A stretch of 64,000 nt of DNA from Klebsiella oxytoca NBRC 105695 (GTDB lineage Bacteria; Pseudomonadota; Gammaproteobacteria; Enterobacterales; Enterobacteriaceae). The notes under the pieces are model-generated. The model searched no databases, was not told where the DNA came from, and worked only from the letters and a program-made list of their open reading frames with translations. The translations under genes were made by a program, and so were the position numbers. Below are positions 9,579-18,119 of this stretch, piece by piece. Where the stretch lies: positions 53,420-117,419 of the forward strand of contig NZ_BCZK01000017.1 in assembly GCF_001598695.1 (NCBI RefSeq). The letters are read 5' to 3'. Every line of letters starts with the position of its first letter. The first letter of the stretch is position 1.

Positions 9579-10967
9579 TTAATCGCGTCCTTTTTCCAGT
9601 TCACGTTTTGCAAGATCGGCTTTGATTTTTTCAAGGAACGCGTTATTCAGCTTGAAGTAGCGCACCAGATACGCGCTGATGAAATAGCTCACCATCGGCA
9701 GTAGTGAGAACATCATGATGATGCCCTGAATGGTCTGCGCATTTTGCTGCGGCTCATTAGCGACATAGCCGGTAAACGCCAGAATCCACGCGACGATAGC
9801 GCCGGCCACCGCCAAACCCATTTTCAGCATAAAAAGGTTACCCGCGAAGGAGATACCGGTCAGGCGCTTGCCGAACTTCCAGTCACCGTAGTCATCAACG
9901 TCGGACATCATCGCCCACAGAATCGGGCCTGACTGAATTAAATGCAGAACGTTAATAATGATGAATAACGCCATCAGCGGGGTCAGGGATTGCGGATCGA
10001 TAAACCACAGCGCAAATGACAGAACACCGAGAATAATATTAATAATGCGGAACAGCGCGAGTTTATCAAAGCGATCGGTCAGCGGTTTGGCAAGCACGCT
10101 GCCCAGCATATTACAGGCCACGCCCAGCGCCATAAACAATGTGATAAATCCGACAGAGGCCTTCATCACATAGGTAGCATAATAAATGGTGACGCCGCCG
10201 CGGATGAAGGCCGGGAAAACATTTAGAAAGGTTATAGAGATCATCAATAGCCACTGATCGTTCTTGATAATATCCCGCAGGTCTTTCTTTAATGACTCGT
10301 TTTCCTTAACCGACACCACGCGCTCTTTTATGCTGGAAAAGCAGAAGAGAAACATCAGGGTTGCCGCGCCGCCCATAATCATCATCGTCAGCTGGAAACC
10401 GGAGGCGCGGTCGCCATTACCCAGCCAGTCCGTTAACGGCAAAATAGATGAGGAGATAATTAACGTTGCCAGTCCGTTAAGGAAAAAACGCCATGACAGG
10501 CAGCCCATACGCTCTTTCTGATTGAGAGTAATCACGCCGCCAACCGAGCAATAGGGAATATTGATCGCGGTATAAATCAGCGACATCATTAAATAGGTGA
10601 CCCAGGCATAGATAATCTTGCCGTTCATGCTTAGCTCTGGCGTAGTGAACATCAGCACCGCACCCAGCCCAAACGGAAACGCCATCCATAATAACCATGG
10701 GCGGAACTTACCCCAACGGGTCACGGTGCGGTCGCAGATGGCCCCCATCAGCGGATCGCTAAAAGCGTCAAAGATACGGATAACCAGGAATAAGGTCCCC
10801 ACAACTCCGGCACTTAAGCCATACACGTCGGTATAAAACCATGTCAGATATAGTGCGAGCACGCTCCATATCATTCCTGATCCGGCGTCACCCATGCCGT
10901 AGCCGATCTTCTCCCTCAGCCCCAGCTTTTCATAAGCGCTCGGCCTTTCCATTGCGGTAGCAGACAT
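9579..10967 (-). CDS. GPH-family sugar:cation symporter (MelB-like)
   Basis: Inner-membrane sugar importer of the glycoside-pentoside-hexuronide family, 462 residues with twelve predicted membrane segments. Family marks are KIGYGMGDAGSGMIW near the start, DAFSDPLMGAICDRT with the conserved cation-site aspartates, and DVDDYGDWKFGKR in the second half. The first 18 codons of the open frame have no ribosome site, so the start is placed at MSATAMERPS. It lies 103 bp upstream of the GH91 gene on the same strand and 71 bp after the LacI-type regulator, so it is the likely importer for the GH91 substrate, a difructose anhydride or related fructan disaccharide. Confidence 0.88.
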   Translation of the reverse strand: MSATAMERPSAYEKLGLREKIGYGMGDAGSGMIWSVLALYLTWFYTDVYGLSAGVVGTLFLVIRIFDAFSDPLMGAICDRTVTRWGKFRPWLLWMAFPFGLGAVLMFTTPELSMNGKIIYAWVTYLMMSLIYTAINIPYCSVGGVITLNQKERMGCLSWRFFLNGLATLIISSSILPLTDWLGNGDRASGFQLTMMIMGGAATLMFLFCFSSIKERVVSVKENESLKKDLRDIIKNDQWLLMISITFLNVFPAFIRGGVTIYYATYVMKASVGFITLFMALGVACNMLGSVLAKPLTDRFDKLALFRIINIILGVLSFALWFIDPQSLTPLMALFIIINVLHLIQSGPILWAMMSDVDDYGDWKFGKRLTGISFAGNLFMLKMGLAVAGAIVAWILAFTGYVANEPQQNAQTIQGIIMMFSLLPMVSYFISAYLVRYFKLNNAFLEKIKADLAKRELEKGRD

Positions 10968-10999
10968 AAATATACCTATTTTTTTATTAAAAGGGACCC

Positions 11000-11021
11000 A
11001 TGGCGCCAGTCGTCGCGCCAT
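11000..11021 (-). terminator. Hairpin between LacI regulator and symporter genes
   Basis: Inverted repeat ATGGCGC / GCGCCAT with an 8-base loop, followed on the minus strand by GGGTCCCTTTTA and then A/T-rich sequence before the symporter start. It could be a partial terminator setting regulator-to-transporter ratios, or an operator-like element. Confidence 0.4.
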
Positions 11022-11038
11022 TGCTAAACATAAATCTT

Positions 11039-12049
11039 TTACAGGGTAGTAATATTAATTTTTACGCTGCTCTCACGAATAATTAACCGAGAGACAATTT
11101 CGTGCATTTCAATACTGTCCGGCTGCTGTTGATATTTCACCATCTGGAAAGCGAGATGAGCGATTTCACTTACCGGCTGCGCAACGCTGGTAATTCTTTT
11201 TGTTTGCGCCAGCAAGGTATTATCAAAACTGGCAATCGCAATATCTTCTGGAACGGCGATGCCTTTTGCTTCTAGCCCATCGATAAGATAGTTTGCCGCA
11301 ATATCGTTATAAACTAACAGACATGTACAGGTTCGCTTCGGCTCGCTGAGTTTCTCAATAATATCATCAAGAATGCTTATATGACCTGAGACCTTCTCAC
11401 CCTCACCTTTTGTTATCCAGAACGAATTATCTTTGGCAAGCTTTAAACCGTGACTCGCTATTTTTTTGCTGTACGACGATACCTTGCGGTTATCAACGCC
11501 TTCCTGGGCAACAAAACCAAATGCAACATGTCCGGTGTGTATGAAATGCTCCGCAATACTTTCAGCCCCGCGATCCTGATTAATCGATACAGAATTAAAG
11601 AACCGGGACACCTGCGTAACGACGACAACCGGGATTCGGGTAATAGTTAACCATTCTGAAAGACCGGCTTCTGCTTCTGTCGGCACCCATAGCAAACTGT
11701 CAATGCCCATCCCCACCAGGGTATGAATAATATGCTTATCTTGTTGCGGTTGATTCTGGTGCGTTTTGACGATCACCGATTTACCGATGTACCGGGCCTC
11801 TTCTTCCACTGTCGCCAACAGTTCACAGAAGTGAGGATTGACCAGATTAGGCACAACCACACCAATCAGTCCGGAACATTTACCGCTAAGCTGAAACGAA
11901 CTTTTGCTGGGAACATAGCAAAGATAATCCATCGCCTCCCGCACCGCCTTACGCGTTTCCGCGACCACGCTGGGATGATTATTCAGGACTCGTGATACGG
12001 TTGCCGTCGAGACCCCAGCTCTTTTTGCTACGTCTTTAATCGATGCCAT
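11039..12049 (-). CDS. LacI-family transcriptional regulator of the GH91 cassette
   Basis: A 336-residue repressor-type protein. The N-terminal helix-turn-helix is canonical (MASIKDVAKRAGVSTATVSRVLNNHPSV), followed by a hinge and a periplasmic-binding-like effector domain (LIGVVVPNLVNPHFCELLATVEEEA). The start at MASIKDV is chosen because LacI proteins begin within a few residues of this motif; 12 further upstream codons would run into the promoter. It is the first gene of a three-gene unit with the symporter and GH91 enzyme. Its promoter has a palindrome over the -10 box and a CRP site, so autoregulation with catabolite control is likely. The inducer is inferred to be the DFA-type sugar. Confidence 0.9.
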   Translation of the reverse strand: MASIKDVAKRAGVSTATVSRVLNNHPSVVAETRKAVREAMDYLCYVPSKSSFQLSGKCSGLIGVVVPNLVNPHFCELLATVEEEARYIGKSVIVKTHQNQPQQDKHIIHTLVGMGIDSLLWVPTEAEAGLSEWLTITRIPVVVVTQVSRFFNSVSINQDRGAESIAEHFIHTGHVAFGFVAQEGVDNRKVSSYSKKIASHGLKLAKDNSFWITKGEGEKVSGHISILDDIIEKLSEPKRTCTCLLVYNDIAANYLIDGLEAKGIAVPEDIAIASFDNTLLAQTKRITSVAQPVSEIAHLAFQMVKYQQQPDSIEMHEIVSRLIIRESSVKINITTL

Positions 12050-12076
12050 GGTAATTGAATACGCCTTCTGACTCCT

Positions 12077-12126
12077 GGAGCTCACTATAAATTGTGAGCT
12101 AAATCGAAAATGTAAGCCAGTTCACA
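12077..12126 (-). promoter_or_regulatory. CRP-dependent promoter with overlapping operator for the GH91 cassette
   Basis: Read on the minus strand: a CRP site TGTGAACTGGCTTACA at 12126-12111 (9 of 10 consensus positions), then a -10 hexamer TATAGT at 12089-12084 with a start point expected near 12077. That puts the CRP centre at about -41.5, the class II position. The -35 region is poor (CATTTT), consistent with activator dependence. A perfect 7-bp inverted repeat AGCTCAC / GTGAGCT with 8-bp spacer (12079-12100) covers the -10 box and is the best candidate operator for the LacI-type protein. Confidence 0.65.
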
Positions 12127-12459
12127 TGTTGTCGCGTTACATGGAATGACGTTTAGCCTTCGCAATTTTATTATTCCTTACATAGCTTAAAGACCGGACT
12201 ATACAAAAGCATAAATCAGCGTAAAAGAATAATATATTATGTCAAAAAAATATTGCTGGTGGTCGTGTGGGATTTAGCTGAAAGGTATAGAACGCATAAA
12301 GGCGCCTCATCCTTTTTGCCGAGTAAACGACAGAGTGTCAGATGACATCTTCACTCAGGATGAGGCATGAGAAGTGCTGGCTTAATTATATATAGCGGCT
12401 ACTGTTCATTAAAGTAATGTGCAATTTAATAGAATGTACTCTGGCTATAACGATAATTA
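12127..12459. other. Gene-free interval between rafY-like porin and LacI gene
   Basis: About 330 bp of A/T-rich sequence with no plausible coding frame. It contains a 10-bp inverted repeat GCCTCATCCT / AGGATGAGGC (12304-12313 and 12357-12366) enclosing a smaller palindrome TGTCAGATGACA (12336-12347). On the minus strand this lies downstream of the porin gene and could act as its transcription terminator or mRNA 3' end. Confidence 0.5.
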
Positions 12460-13839
12460 TCAGAAGAAATACTTAAAGCGCATCCGCGCGCCGTAGCGAT
12501 CGTCATCATCCCCCTGACTCAGCTTGTCGTCGCTGTCGAGAAAGGAGTAATAAGCGCCGAGATAAATATTAAAGTTCTGCATGTTCATGACGTTCGGAAT
12601 TTGATACGAGGCGTGCAAAGTATGAATATTGTAAGTGCCCTGGTCCTTAATCCAGCAGTCGTTCTCGCAAATCACGCCGGCATAATCGCTGATTTTATTA
12701 TGCGCGTAGATATATCCCAGCTCAAAGCGCCGCCATAGCGCGTTCACCCCGGAGGTGAAATCCTTCTCGTTATTGGCATCCATATAAGCGGTATTCAGGT
12801 TTACTACCACACCATCCGCCGGGTCGCTCTTCAGGCCGTTCCAGGTCATGGTCAGGCCATAGCCGGTGCGGTCAGACTGATCGACGAAGTGACCCTGCGT
12901 ATCTTTATAGCCGTAGGCATTCTGTACCACGTTCGCTTCCACGGCCGCCGCAACGGAAAATTCATCCTTTGCCCAGGACACCACCGGACGCAGGTACGCC
13001 ACGTTCTTTTTCTGCTCCATGTCGCGACCGTGATAACCGCCGTCGTTATACAACGAAGTACCGTCTTCCAACAGTGTATTAAGCTCAAAATACCAGTTAT
13101 CTAACTGTTTACTCAGTAAGAAGTTACCGCCTGCGTCAGAACGACCGCGTCCCTCTTTCATCATATAGATATAGCCATGACCGTCACTGTACAGGTCGTT
13201 AGCGGTATTTCCTGAGTGCTCAACGAAGGTATCCTGATTTAGCGGGAACATATCGTACGCCTCAAAACGCCCCACTTTCACCTTCCAGTCGTTCTCCTGA
13301 CCAAAGAAGAAAACCGCATCATCAAGGTTCATCGAACCGGTCATGTCCGCTAGCGGCTGGATAGAGAACCCGGCAAAATAGCCGTTTTCCATTTTACGGA
13401 TACCGTCAAAACCGAGCAGAATGCGGCCGTTTAAATCCCACTTATCATAGGTTGTATCGCTGCCAACGTCGGCATTGGTCATGGCCAGCAAGCCATGTTT
13501 GCTTTCCGCATCCATATTGAATTCGACATCGCCGTAGATTTTCAGATCGCCATAGCCGGATAATTTCAGCTCAGGAACTGAAATATTTTTTTTACTCTCA
13601 GCGGTCGGGGCCATGCTTTTAACCGCTACGCTGGTTTGCGCCGCCTGTATAGCGGAATTCTGCTTCGCCTGTAAATCCCGCACCTGGCCTTCGGCCACCG
13701 CCGCCCGGCTTTCAGCGGCGGCAAGCCGCGCTTCAAGCAGCTCCATCCTTTGTTCCAGCGTCAGATGATTATTTTTCGCTACCGCTGAACCGGTTATCAA
13801 AGACAAACCTATGGCTATCGATAATGCTGTTTTATTCAT
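12460..13839 (-). CDS. rafY: Outer-membrane glycoporin, RafY-like
   Basis: Outer-membrane channel for oligosaccharides, 459 residues. It begins with a signal peptide (MNKTALSIAIGLSLITGSAVA), then a heptad-rich coiled coil at about residues 27-70 (LTLEQRMELLEARLAAAESRA), and a long beta-rich domain ending in RMRFKYFF with a terminal aromatic residue, as in 16- or 18-stranded porins such as ScrY and RafY. The first 13 codons of the frame are left out because they precede the signal peptide. It is the last gene of the raf-type operon, the same position as rafY in the plasmid-borne E. coli raf operon. It may also pass the substrate of the neighbouring GH91 cassette. Confidence 0.82.
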   Translation of the reverse strand: MNKTALSIAIGLSLITGSAVAKNNHLTLEQRMELLEARLAAAESRAAVAEGQVRDLQAKQNSAIQAAQTSVAVKSMAPTAESKKNISVPELKLSGYGDLKIYGDVEFNMDAESKHGLLAMTNADVGSDTTYDKWDLNGRILLGFDGIRKMENGYFAGFSIQPLADMTGSMNLDDAVFFFGQENDWKVKVGRFEAYDMFPLNQDTFVEHSGNTANDLYSDGHGYIYMMKEGRGRSDAGGNFLLSKQLDNWYFELNTLLEDGTSLYNDGGYHGRDMEQKKNVAYLRPVVSWAKDEFSVAAAVEANVVQNAYGYKDTQGHFVDQSDRTGYGLTMTWNGLKSDPADGVVVNLNTAYMDANNEKDFTSGVNALWRRFELGYIYAHNKISDYAGVICENDCWIKDQGTYNIHTLHASYQIPNVMNMQNFNIYLGAYYSFLDSDDKLSQGDDDDRYGARMRFKYFF

Positions 13840-13941
13840 TTTTATTTTCCGGAGGTAAAAGAGGGCCAGGTGAGTCATAAACTCACCCGTATATATTTTT
13901 ATTTTTTATATCAGGAAGATTTTCTATTTTATTATTGAAGT

Positions 13942-14535
13942 TCAGCCTGCGAACAGCTGATATTTATTTTTATCCTCATCGGTAATGTCTCTTAATACCC
14001 GACAAGGGACGCCTGCGGCGACAACATTTGCCGGTATGGAACGGTTCACCACGCTCCCGGCGCCAATGACCGAGTTTTTTCCGATAGTGACGCCAGGATT
14101 GATAATCACCCCGGTGCCCAGCCAGACGCCGTCTTCAATAACCACCGGCAAAGAGAACTGCTGCTGGGTGTGGCGCAGATCCGGATGGATCGGGTGGCCG
14201 GCGGTTGAAATCGTCACATTTGGCGCAAACATCACGTTATTACCAATGGTGATCTCAGCATCATCAACCAGCGTCAGATTAAAGTTAGCGTAAAAATTAT
14301 CGCCAATGGAGATGTGAGTTCCGTAGGCAAAATTAATCGGTGGTTCTATCCAGCATTCTTTACCCACGCGGGCAAACATCCGCTGAATAATGTCGTTTCT
14401 TAATTCCTGGTTAAACGGATGGGAGTGGTTGTACTCATAGGCTCGCGCCTTCCCCATCAACCGCTGCTGCGGTAAGCCATATCCTGAATCAATATAGAGC
14501 TCGCCGCTGTTCATTCTTTCTTTCATATCCATCAT
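13942..14535 (-). CDS. Sugar O-acetyltransferase, LacA/Maa type
   Basis: Transfers acetyl groups from acetyl-CoA to sugars, perhaps detoxifying non-metabolised glycosides. About 197 residues; hexapeptide-repeat left-handed beta-helix with the family run ISIGDNFYANFNLTLVDDA, then TAGHPIHPDLR carrying the catalytic His, and GVTIGKNSVIGAGSVV. Three ATGs lie close together (14535, 14532, 14526); the first is best spaced from an ACAGGAG ribosome site. The gene takes the place that rafD (sucrose hydrolase) has in the plasmid raf operon and resembles the lacA position after a lacY-like permease. Confidence 0.87.
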   Translation of the reverse strand: MMDMKERMNSGELYIDSGYGLPQQRLMGKARAYEYNHSHPFNQELRNDIIQRMFARVGKECWIEPPINFAYGTHISIGDNFYANFNLTLVDDAEITIGNNVMFAPNVTISTAGHPIHPDLRHTQQQFSLPVVIEDGVWLGTGVIINPGVTIGKNSVIGAGSVVNRSIPANVVAAGVPCRVLRDITDEDKNKYQLFAG

Positions 14536-14574
14536 ACAAACCGCTCCTGTCACGGTGAATAATTGCTCCGTTGG

Positions 14575-15840
14575 CTAAACCGTCATAGCGCTATCGCTAA
14601 TCTTTTCCGGCTTTGCCTTACCCGATAAGGTAAAGGCGGATATTAGCGTAACGGCCAGGGCAATTCCGCCGAGGATCATATAGGTGTCCTGGAAGCCGAT
14701 GCGGTCATACATGTTGCCAGCAAAAGCGGAAAGGAAGATCGCCGCCACCTGTTTGGAAAACTGGAAGCCAACCAGATAAATCGTCGCCGACAGGCGGACG
14801 TCAAATACGCCGGTGATATATTTAAAGGCCCCTACCAGCAGGAACGGCACTTCCAGCGCGTGGAGCATTTTCAGCGCCACCACTTCCGCAGCCGTCGTGG
14901 CAAACGATGAACCGATCATCCTTGCCGCCATCACCATTCCGGCAATCAGTAACGTATTTTTCGCCCCGATGCGGTTAATAATCCACGGCGAGCTGAACAT
15001 AATAATCGCGTTGCATATTTCCCCGGCGGTGGTCGCAAAACCAAAAGCGCGGGTGCCCGACTCCGGGGTGGCAAAAAAGGATTTAAAGAAGGTGGCAAAC
15101 TGCTGATCGAAGACATCATAAACGCAGGCGACGCCGATGACGTACAGAATAAACATCCACATTTTGCGCTGGCGGAACATGCTCACGGCAGTTTTTAAAT
15201 CCACCGCCGGACGATTGGCCCCTAAAGAATCCATCACCTGTGCGCTCTGACTGGCCTGCGGTTTAGCGATAGCCACCAGCACAACCAGTACCAGCGCGGC
15301 GGCGGAGCCCATCCAGAACACCCACTCCGGGTTAACGCTGAACAGCATCCCCGCCGTGGTGGCGCACAGGGCCCAGCCGAGGCAGCCAAAAGTCCGCGCC
15401 TTGCCGTATTCAAACCCGCTATTGCGGCTCACGCGTTCGATATAGGCCTCCATCGCCCCGGCGCCGGCGGAGAACACAAAGCCAATATAGGCTCCACCGC
15501 TCAGCGCGCCGAGCCAGATATTGGTTTTCAGCAACGGCGCAAAAACGTAGAGGAAAAAGGGCGCGATCAGCACCAGCAGCACGGTGACAATCCACATCAG
15601 ATGCTTTTTCAGCCCCAGCTTATCGGAGATCACGCCCAGTATCGGCTGAAAACAGATAGCAAACAGCGACAGGCTGGAGAAAACAATCCCGGTCTCGGTT
15701 TTATTCAGGCCGATGACATCCGATAACCAGATCGGCAAAAACGGAAAGCAGGTGGCCATAATGAAAAAGTAGAGAAAGAAGAACAGCCCGAAAATCCAGA
15801 AATTGGGGTTGTTTTTATGGGTACAGACGGTCGGGTTCAT
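14575..15840 (-). CDS. rafB: Oligosaccharide:H+ symporter, RafB/LacY type
   Basis: Proton-coupled importer of raffinose or other galactosides in the inner membrane; 421 residues, twelve segments. Residues essential in LacY are all in place: the Glu and Arg pair in GAMEAYIERVSR and KARTFGCLGW, Glu in TTAGEICN, Arg in MAARMIGSSFA, and the His/Glu pair in KMLHALEVPFLLVG. The start at MNPTVCTHKN follows a GAGGAAT ribosome site 42 bp after rafA; the longer frame overlaps the rafA stop. Coupling to an alpha-galactosidase points to raffinose or melibiose, though lactose transport is possible. Confidence 0.88.
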   Translation of the reverse strand: MNPTVCTHKNNPNFWIFGLFFFLYFFIMATCFPFLPIWLSDVIGLNKTETGIVFSSLSLFAICFQPILGVISDKLGLKKHLMWIVTVLLVLIAPFFLYVFAPLLKTNIWLGALSGGAYIGFVFSAGAGAMEAYIERVSRNSGFEYGKARTFGCLGWALCATTAGMLFSVNPEWVFWMGSAAALVLVVLVAIAKPQASQSAQVMDSLGANRPAVDLKTAVSMFRQRKMWMFILYVIGVACVYDVFDQQFATFFKSFFATPESGTRAFGFATTAGEICNAIIMFSSPWIINRIGAKNTLLIAGMVMAARMIGSSFATTAAEVVALKMLHALEVPFLLVGAFKYITGVFDVRLSATIYLVGFQFSKQVAAIFLSAFAGNMYDRIGFQDTYMILGGIALAVTLISAFTLSGKAKPEKISDSAMTV

Positions 15841-15881
15841 GGTGTATTCCTCAAAAAGGGCCGCCGCGCGGCCCGTCGTCA

Positions 15882-18005
15882 TCACACGCGTTGCAGGCCA
15901 ATCAAAATGGCGCTTTCCGGGTCAAGGATTGGCAGCGCCAGCCCCGCCAGTTGCAACCACTCGCCGCTTACGGTCTGCGGCGTCGTCATCCATTCCGGCA
16001 GCTTACGCATGGTGTGGCCGCCCTCTCCCGTAATCTGAATATTCGGATGGTCGAGCAGCGTGACCTGGTAGCGCGCTCCCGCTTCCAGTCCCGGCACGCG
16101 CAGCGGCGCCATCAGGGTGTAGTCCGGCATCGCCAGCTGGCTGACGAGGAAAATCGCCTGGCTCCGGTCTTCGCTTACCACGCCGTGCGCCAGCGTCGTG
16201 GCGTCCGGCATATCGATACGCCACTGCACGCCGTGATGAATCACATCGCGCCACTGCTTATGCAACGCCGCGTATTTGCGGTAGCCGGCACGCTCTTGTT
16301 CGTCAGCGCTTACCGGGTCCAGCTCAAGCCCCATATGGCCGAACAGCGCCGTCAGGCCGCGAAACGCAATGCTGTGCTGGCGGAAGGTGGCGTGACAGTG
16401 GCGGTTGCCGATATGCGCGCCCATGACTTCCGGCGGGAAGAAGTAGCTCATGCCGCGCTGGATAGTGTTGCGCTCCAGGGCATCGTTATTATCTGAAGCC
16501 CAGAAGCGATGGCTGCGCTTCAGCACTTCGTAGTCGATTCGCCCGCCGCCGGAGGAGCAGGACTCAAATTCAATATGCGGGAAGCGAGCCACCAGCGTAT
16601 CGAGCAGGCGATAGAACTGGCGGGTTTGCGCATCGGCGGCAGCTTTACCGTTATGCCCGGGCTGTACCAGTTCGCGGTTCATATCCCACTTCACATAATC
16701 CACCGCGTGCTCGCCCAGCAGCCAGCTCATCCGCTCCAGCAGATAATCAAAGGCTTCCGGGATATTCAGATTCAGCACAAATTGATGGCGCCCGGGAAGC
16801 GGCGTATAGCCCGGCAGCGCCAGCACCCAGTCAGGATGCGCGCGGTATAAATCGGAGTCAGGGTTAATCATTTCTGGCTCAACCCAGATGCCGAACTCCA
16901 TGCCCAGCGATTTTACGTGGTCGATAACCGGGGTCAGACCGTGCGGATATTTTTGCTCATCAAGATACCAGTCGCCGAGCGCCGCCCAGTCGTCGTTGCG
17001 CCCTTTAAACCAGCCGTCATCAATGATAAAGCGCTCAACGCCCAGTTCCGCCGCCTCATCCGCCATGCGCATGATGTACTGCGGGTCGTGGTCGAAATAG
17101 ATCCCTTCCCAGGTATTGAGATGCACCGGGCGCGGTTTGTTGCCCGGAAAGCGAATAATCCGTTCGCGCAGATAACGATGGAACTGCTGGCTCATGCCGT
17201 TCAGCCCCTGCGCTGAATAGCTACCGTAGAGGTGCGGAGTCCACAGGGTTTCCCCCTCCGCCAACGCCATTTCGCCCGCCAGATAGAGCGCTTCCGCCTG
17301 CAGGTAGCGACGGCCATCGGTTTTCACTTCCGCCCGCAGGCGATGGTTACCGCTCCAGCCCAGATGCACGCCCCATACTTCCCCCTGCATCTCGCTAAAG
17401 GCCTGGCTGCCGGTAATCAGCGCCGGAAAATGTTCATGGGAAGTGCGTCCGCGACGGTTTTCCAGCACGAAGCTGTCATGTTCAAGGAGCAGACGATGGG
17501 GCTGGAATTCGCGGATCCAGCGGCCATGAAAGGCCATGACTTCGCGGGCGCGCTCGGCGACCGGTAGCGTGACGGCCAGGCGATCTACCTGCCACGGCTG
17601 CGGACGCAGGTTGGTCAAGCCATGGCGAACGCTCAGCACGCCGCTGTTATCAAGCTGAATTTCACTGCATAACCGCAGGCCTGCCTGAGCATCTTCACTG
17701 ATGATGGTTAAATTCTGCCCATCCTGCGCCACCTCGGTCGTGGTGAACATCGGCGAAGCGTCCAGCCCCTGACGGTGGCCTTCGATGCCCGGCGCGCCGA
17801 ACAGGCCGTGACCCAGCTCAGCCATTAAGGTCACCGGTGAATCCACATCAAGACGACCATTGGCCACCGGGCGGGCAATGCTCAGGGCATCCTGCGGCGA
17901 AAAATGGCTTAAATGCGGCCCCCAGTAGATAATTTCGGCGAACGGGCGGGTTTTGATCACCACATCAGCCGCTGCGCTTTGCAGGCGTAAAATCGAATCA
18001 GACAT
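15882..18005 (-). CDS. rafA: Alpha-galactosidase, GH36
   Basis: Cytosolic hydrolase that removes terminal alpha-1,6-galactose from raffinose, melibiose and related sugars. The 707 residues equal the length of RafA from the E. coli raf plasmid. The catalytic nucleophile lies in DYVKWDMNR and the acid/base Asp in RFWASDNNDALER, both GH36 hallmarks; other family blocks are NTWEGIYFDHD and ERFIIDDGWFKGR. MSDSILRLQ is chosen as start because it follows GTGGAGAAG; six upstream codons are possible but lack a site. It is the first gene of the minus-strand operon, behind two RafR-type operators. Confidence 0.94.
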   Translation of the reverse strand: MSDSILRLQSAAADVVIKTRPFAEIIYWGPHLSHFSPQDALSIARPVANGRLDVDSPVTLMAELGHGLFGAPGIEGHRQGLDASPMFTTTEVAQDGQNLTIISEDAQAGLRLCSEIQLDNSGVLSVRHGLTNLRPQPWQVDRLAVTLPVAERAREVMAFHGRWIREFQPHRLLLEHDSFVLENRRGRTSHEHFPALITGSQAFSEMQGEVWGVHLGWSGNHRLRAEVKTDGRRYLQAEALYLAGEMALAEGETLWTPHLYGSYSAQGLNGMSQQFHRYLRERIIRFPGNKPRPVHLNTWEGIYFDHDPQYIMRMADEAAELGVERFIIDDGWFKGRNDDWAALGDWYLDEQKYPHGLTPVIDHVKSLGMEFGIWVEPEMINPDSDLYRAHPDWVLALPGYTPLPGRHQFVLNLNIPEAFDYLLERMSWLLGEHAVDYVKWDMNRELVQPGHNGKAAADAQTRQFYRLLDTLVARFPHIEFESCSSGGGRIDYEVLKRSHRFWASDNNDALERNTIQRGMSYFFPPEVMGAHIGNRHCHATFRQHSIAFRGLTALFGHMGLELDPVSADEQERAGYRKYAALHKQWRDVIHHGVQWRIDMPDATTLAHGVVSEDRSQAIFLVSQLAMPDYTLMAPLRVPGLEAGARYQVTLLDHPNIQITGEGGHTMRKLPEWMTTPQTVSGEWLQLAGLALPILDPESAILIGLQRV

Positions 18006-18041
18006 CAGACTTCTCCACAACAAGGAATAGCTTACTGTTGA

Positions 18042-18078
18042 TCCGAAACGTTTCGGACGCCAACCAAAACGTTTCGGA
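18042..18078 (-). promoter_or_regulatory. Tandem RafR-type operators at the raf promoter
   Basis: Perfect 16-bp palindrome TCCGAAACGTTTCGGA at 18042-18057 and a near copy ACCAAAACGTTTCGGA at 18063-18078, centre to centre 21 bp, i.e. two helical turns on the same DNA face. This matches the paired operators known for the raffinose repressor. They lie between rafA and the divergent-in-function but same-strand rafR. A weak CRP-like match (CCTGA-N6-TCACG on the minus strand) sits further upstream. Confidence 0.85.
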
Positions 18079-18119
18079 TCCGTGATCGAGTTCAGGAAAT
18101 TAATCTGACGGGAGGGGAA

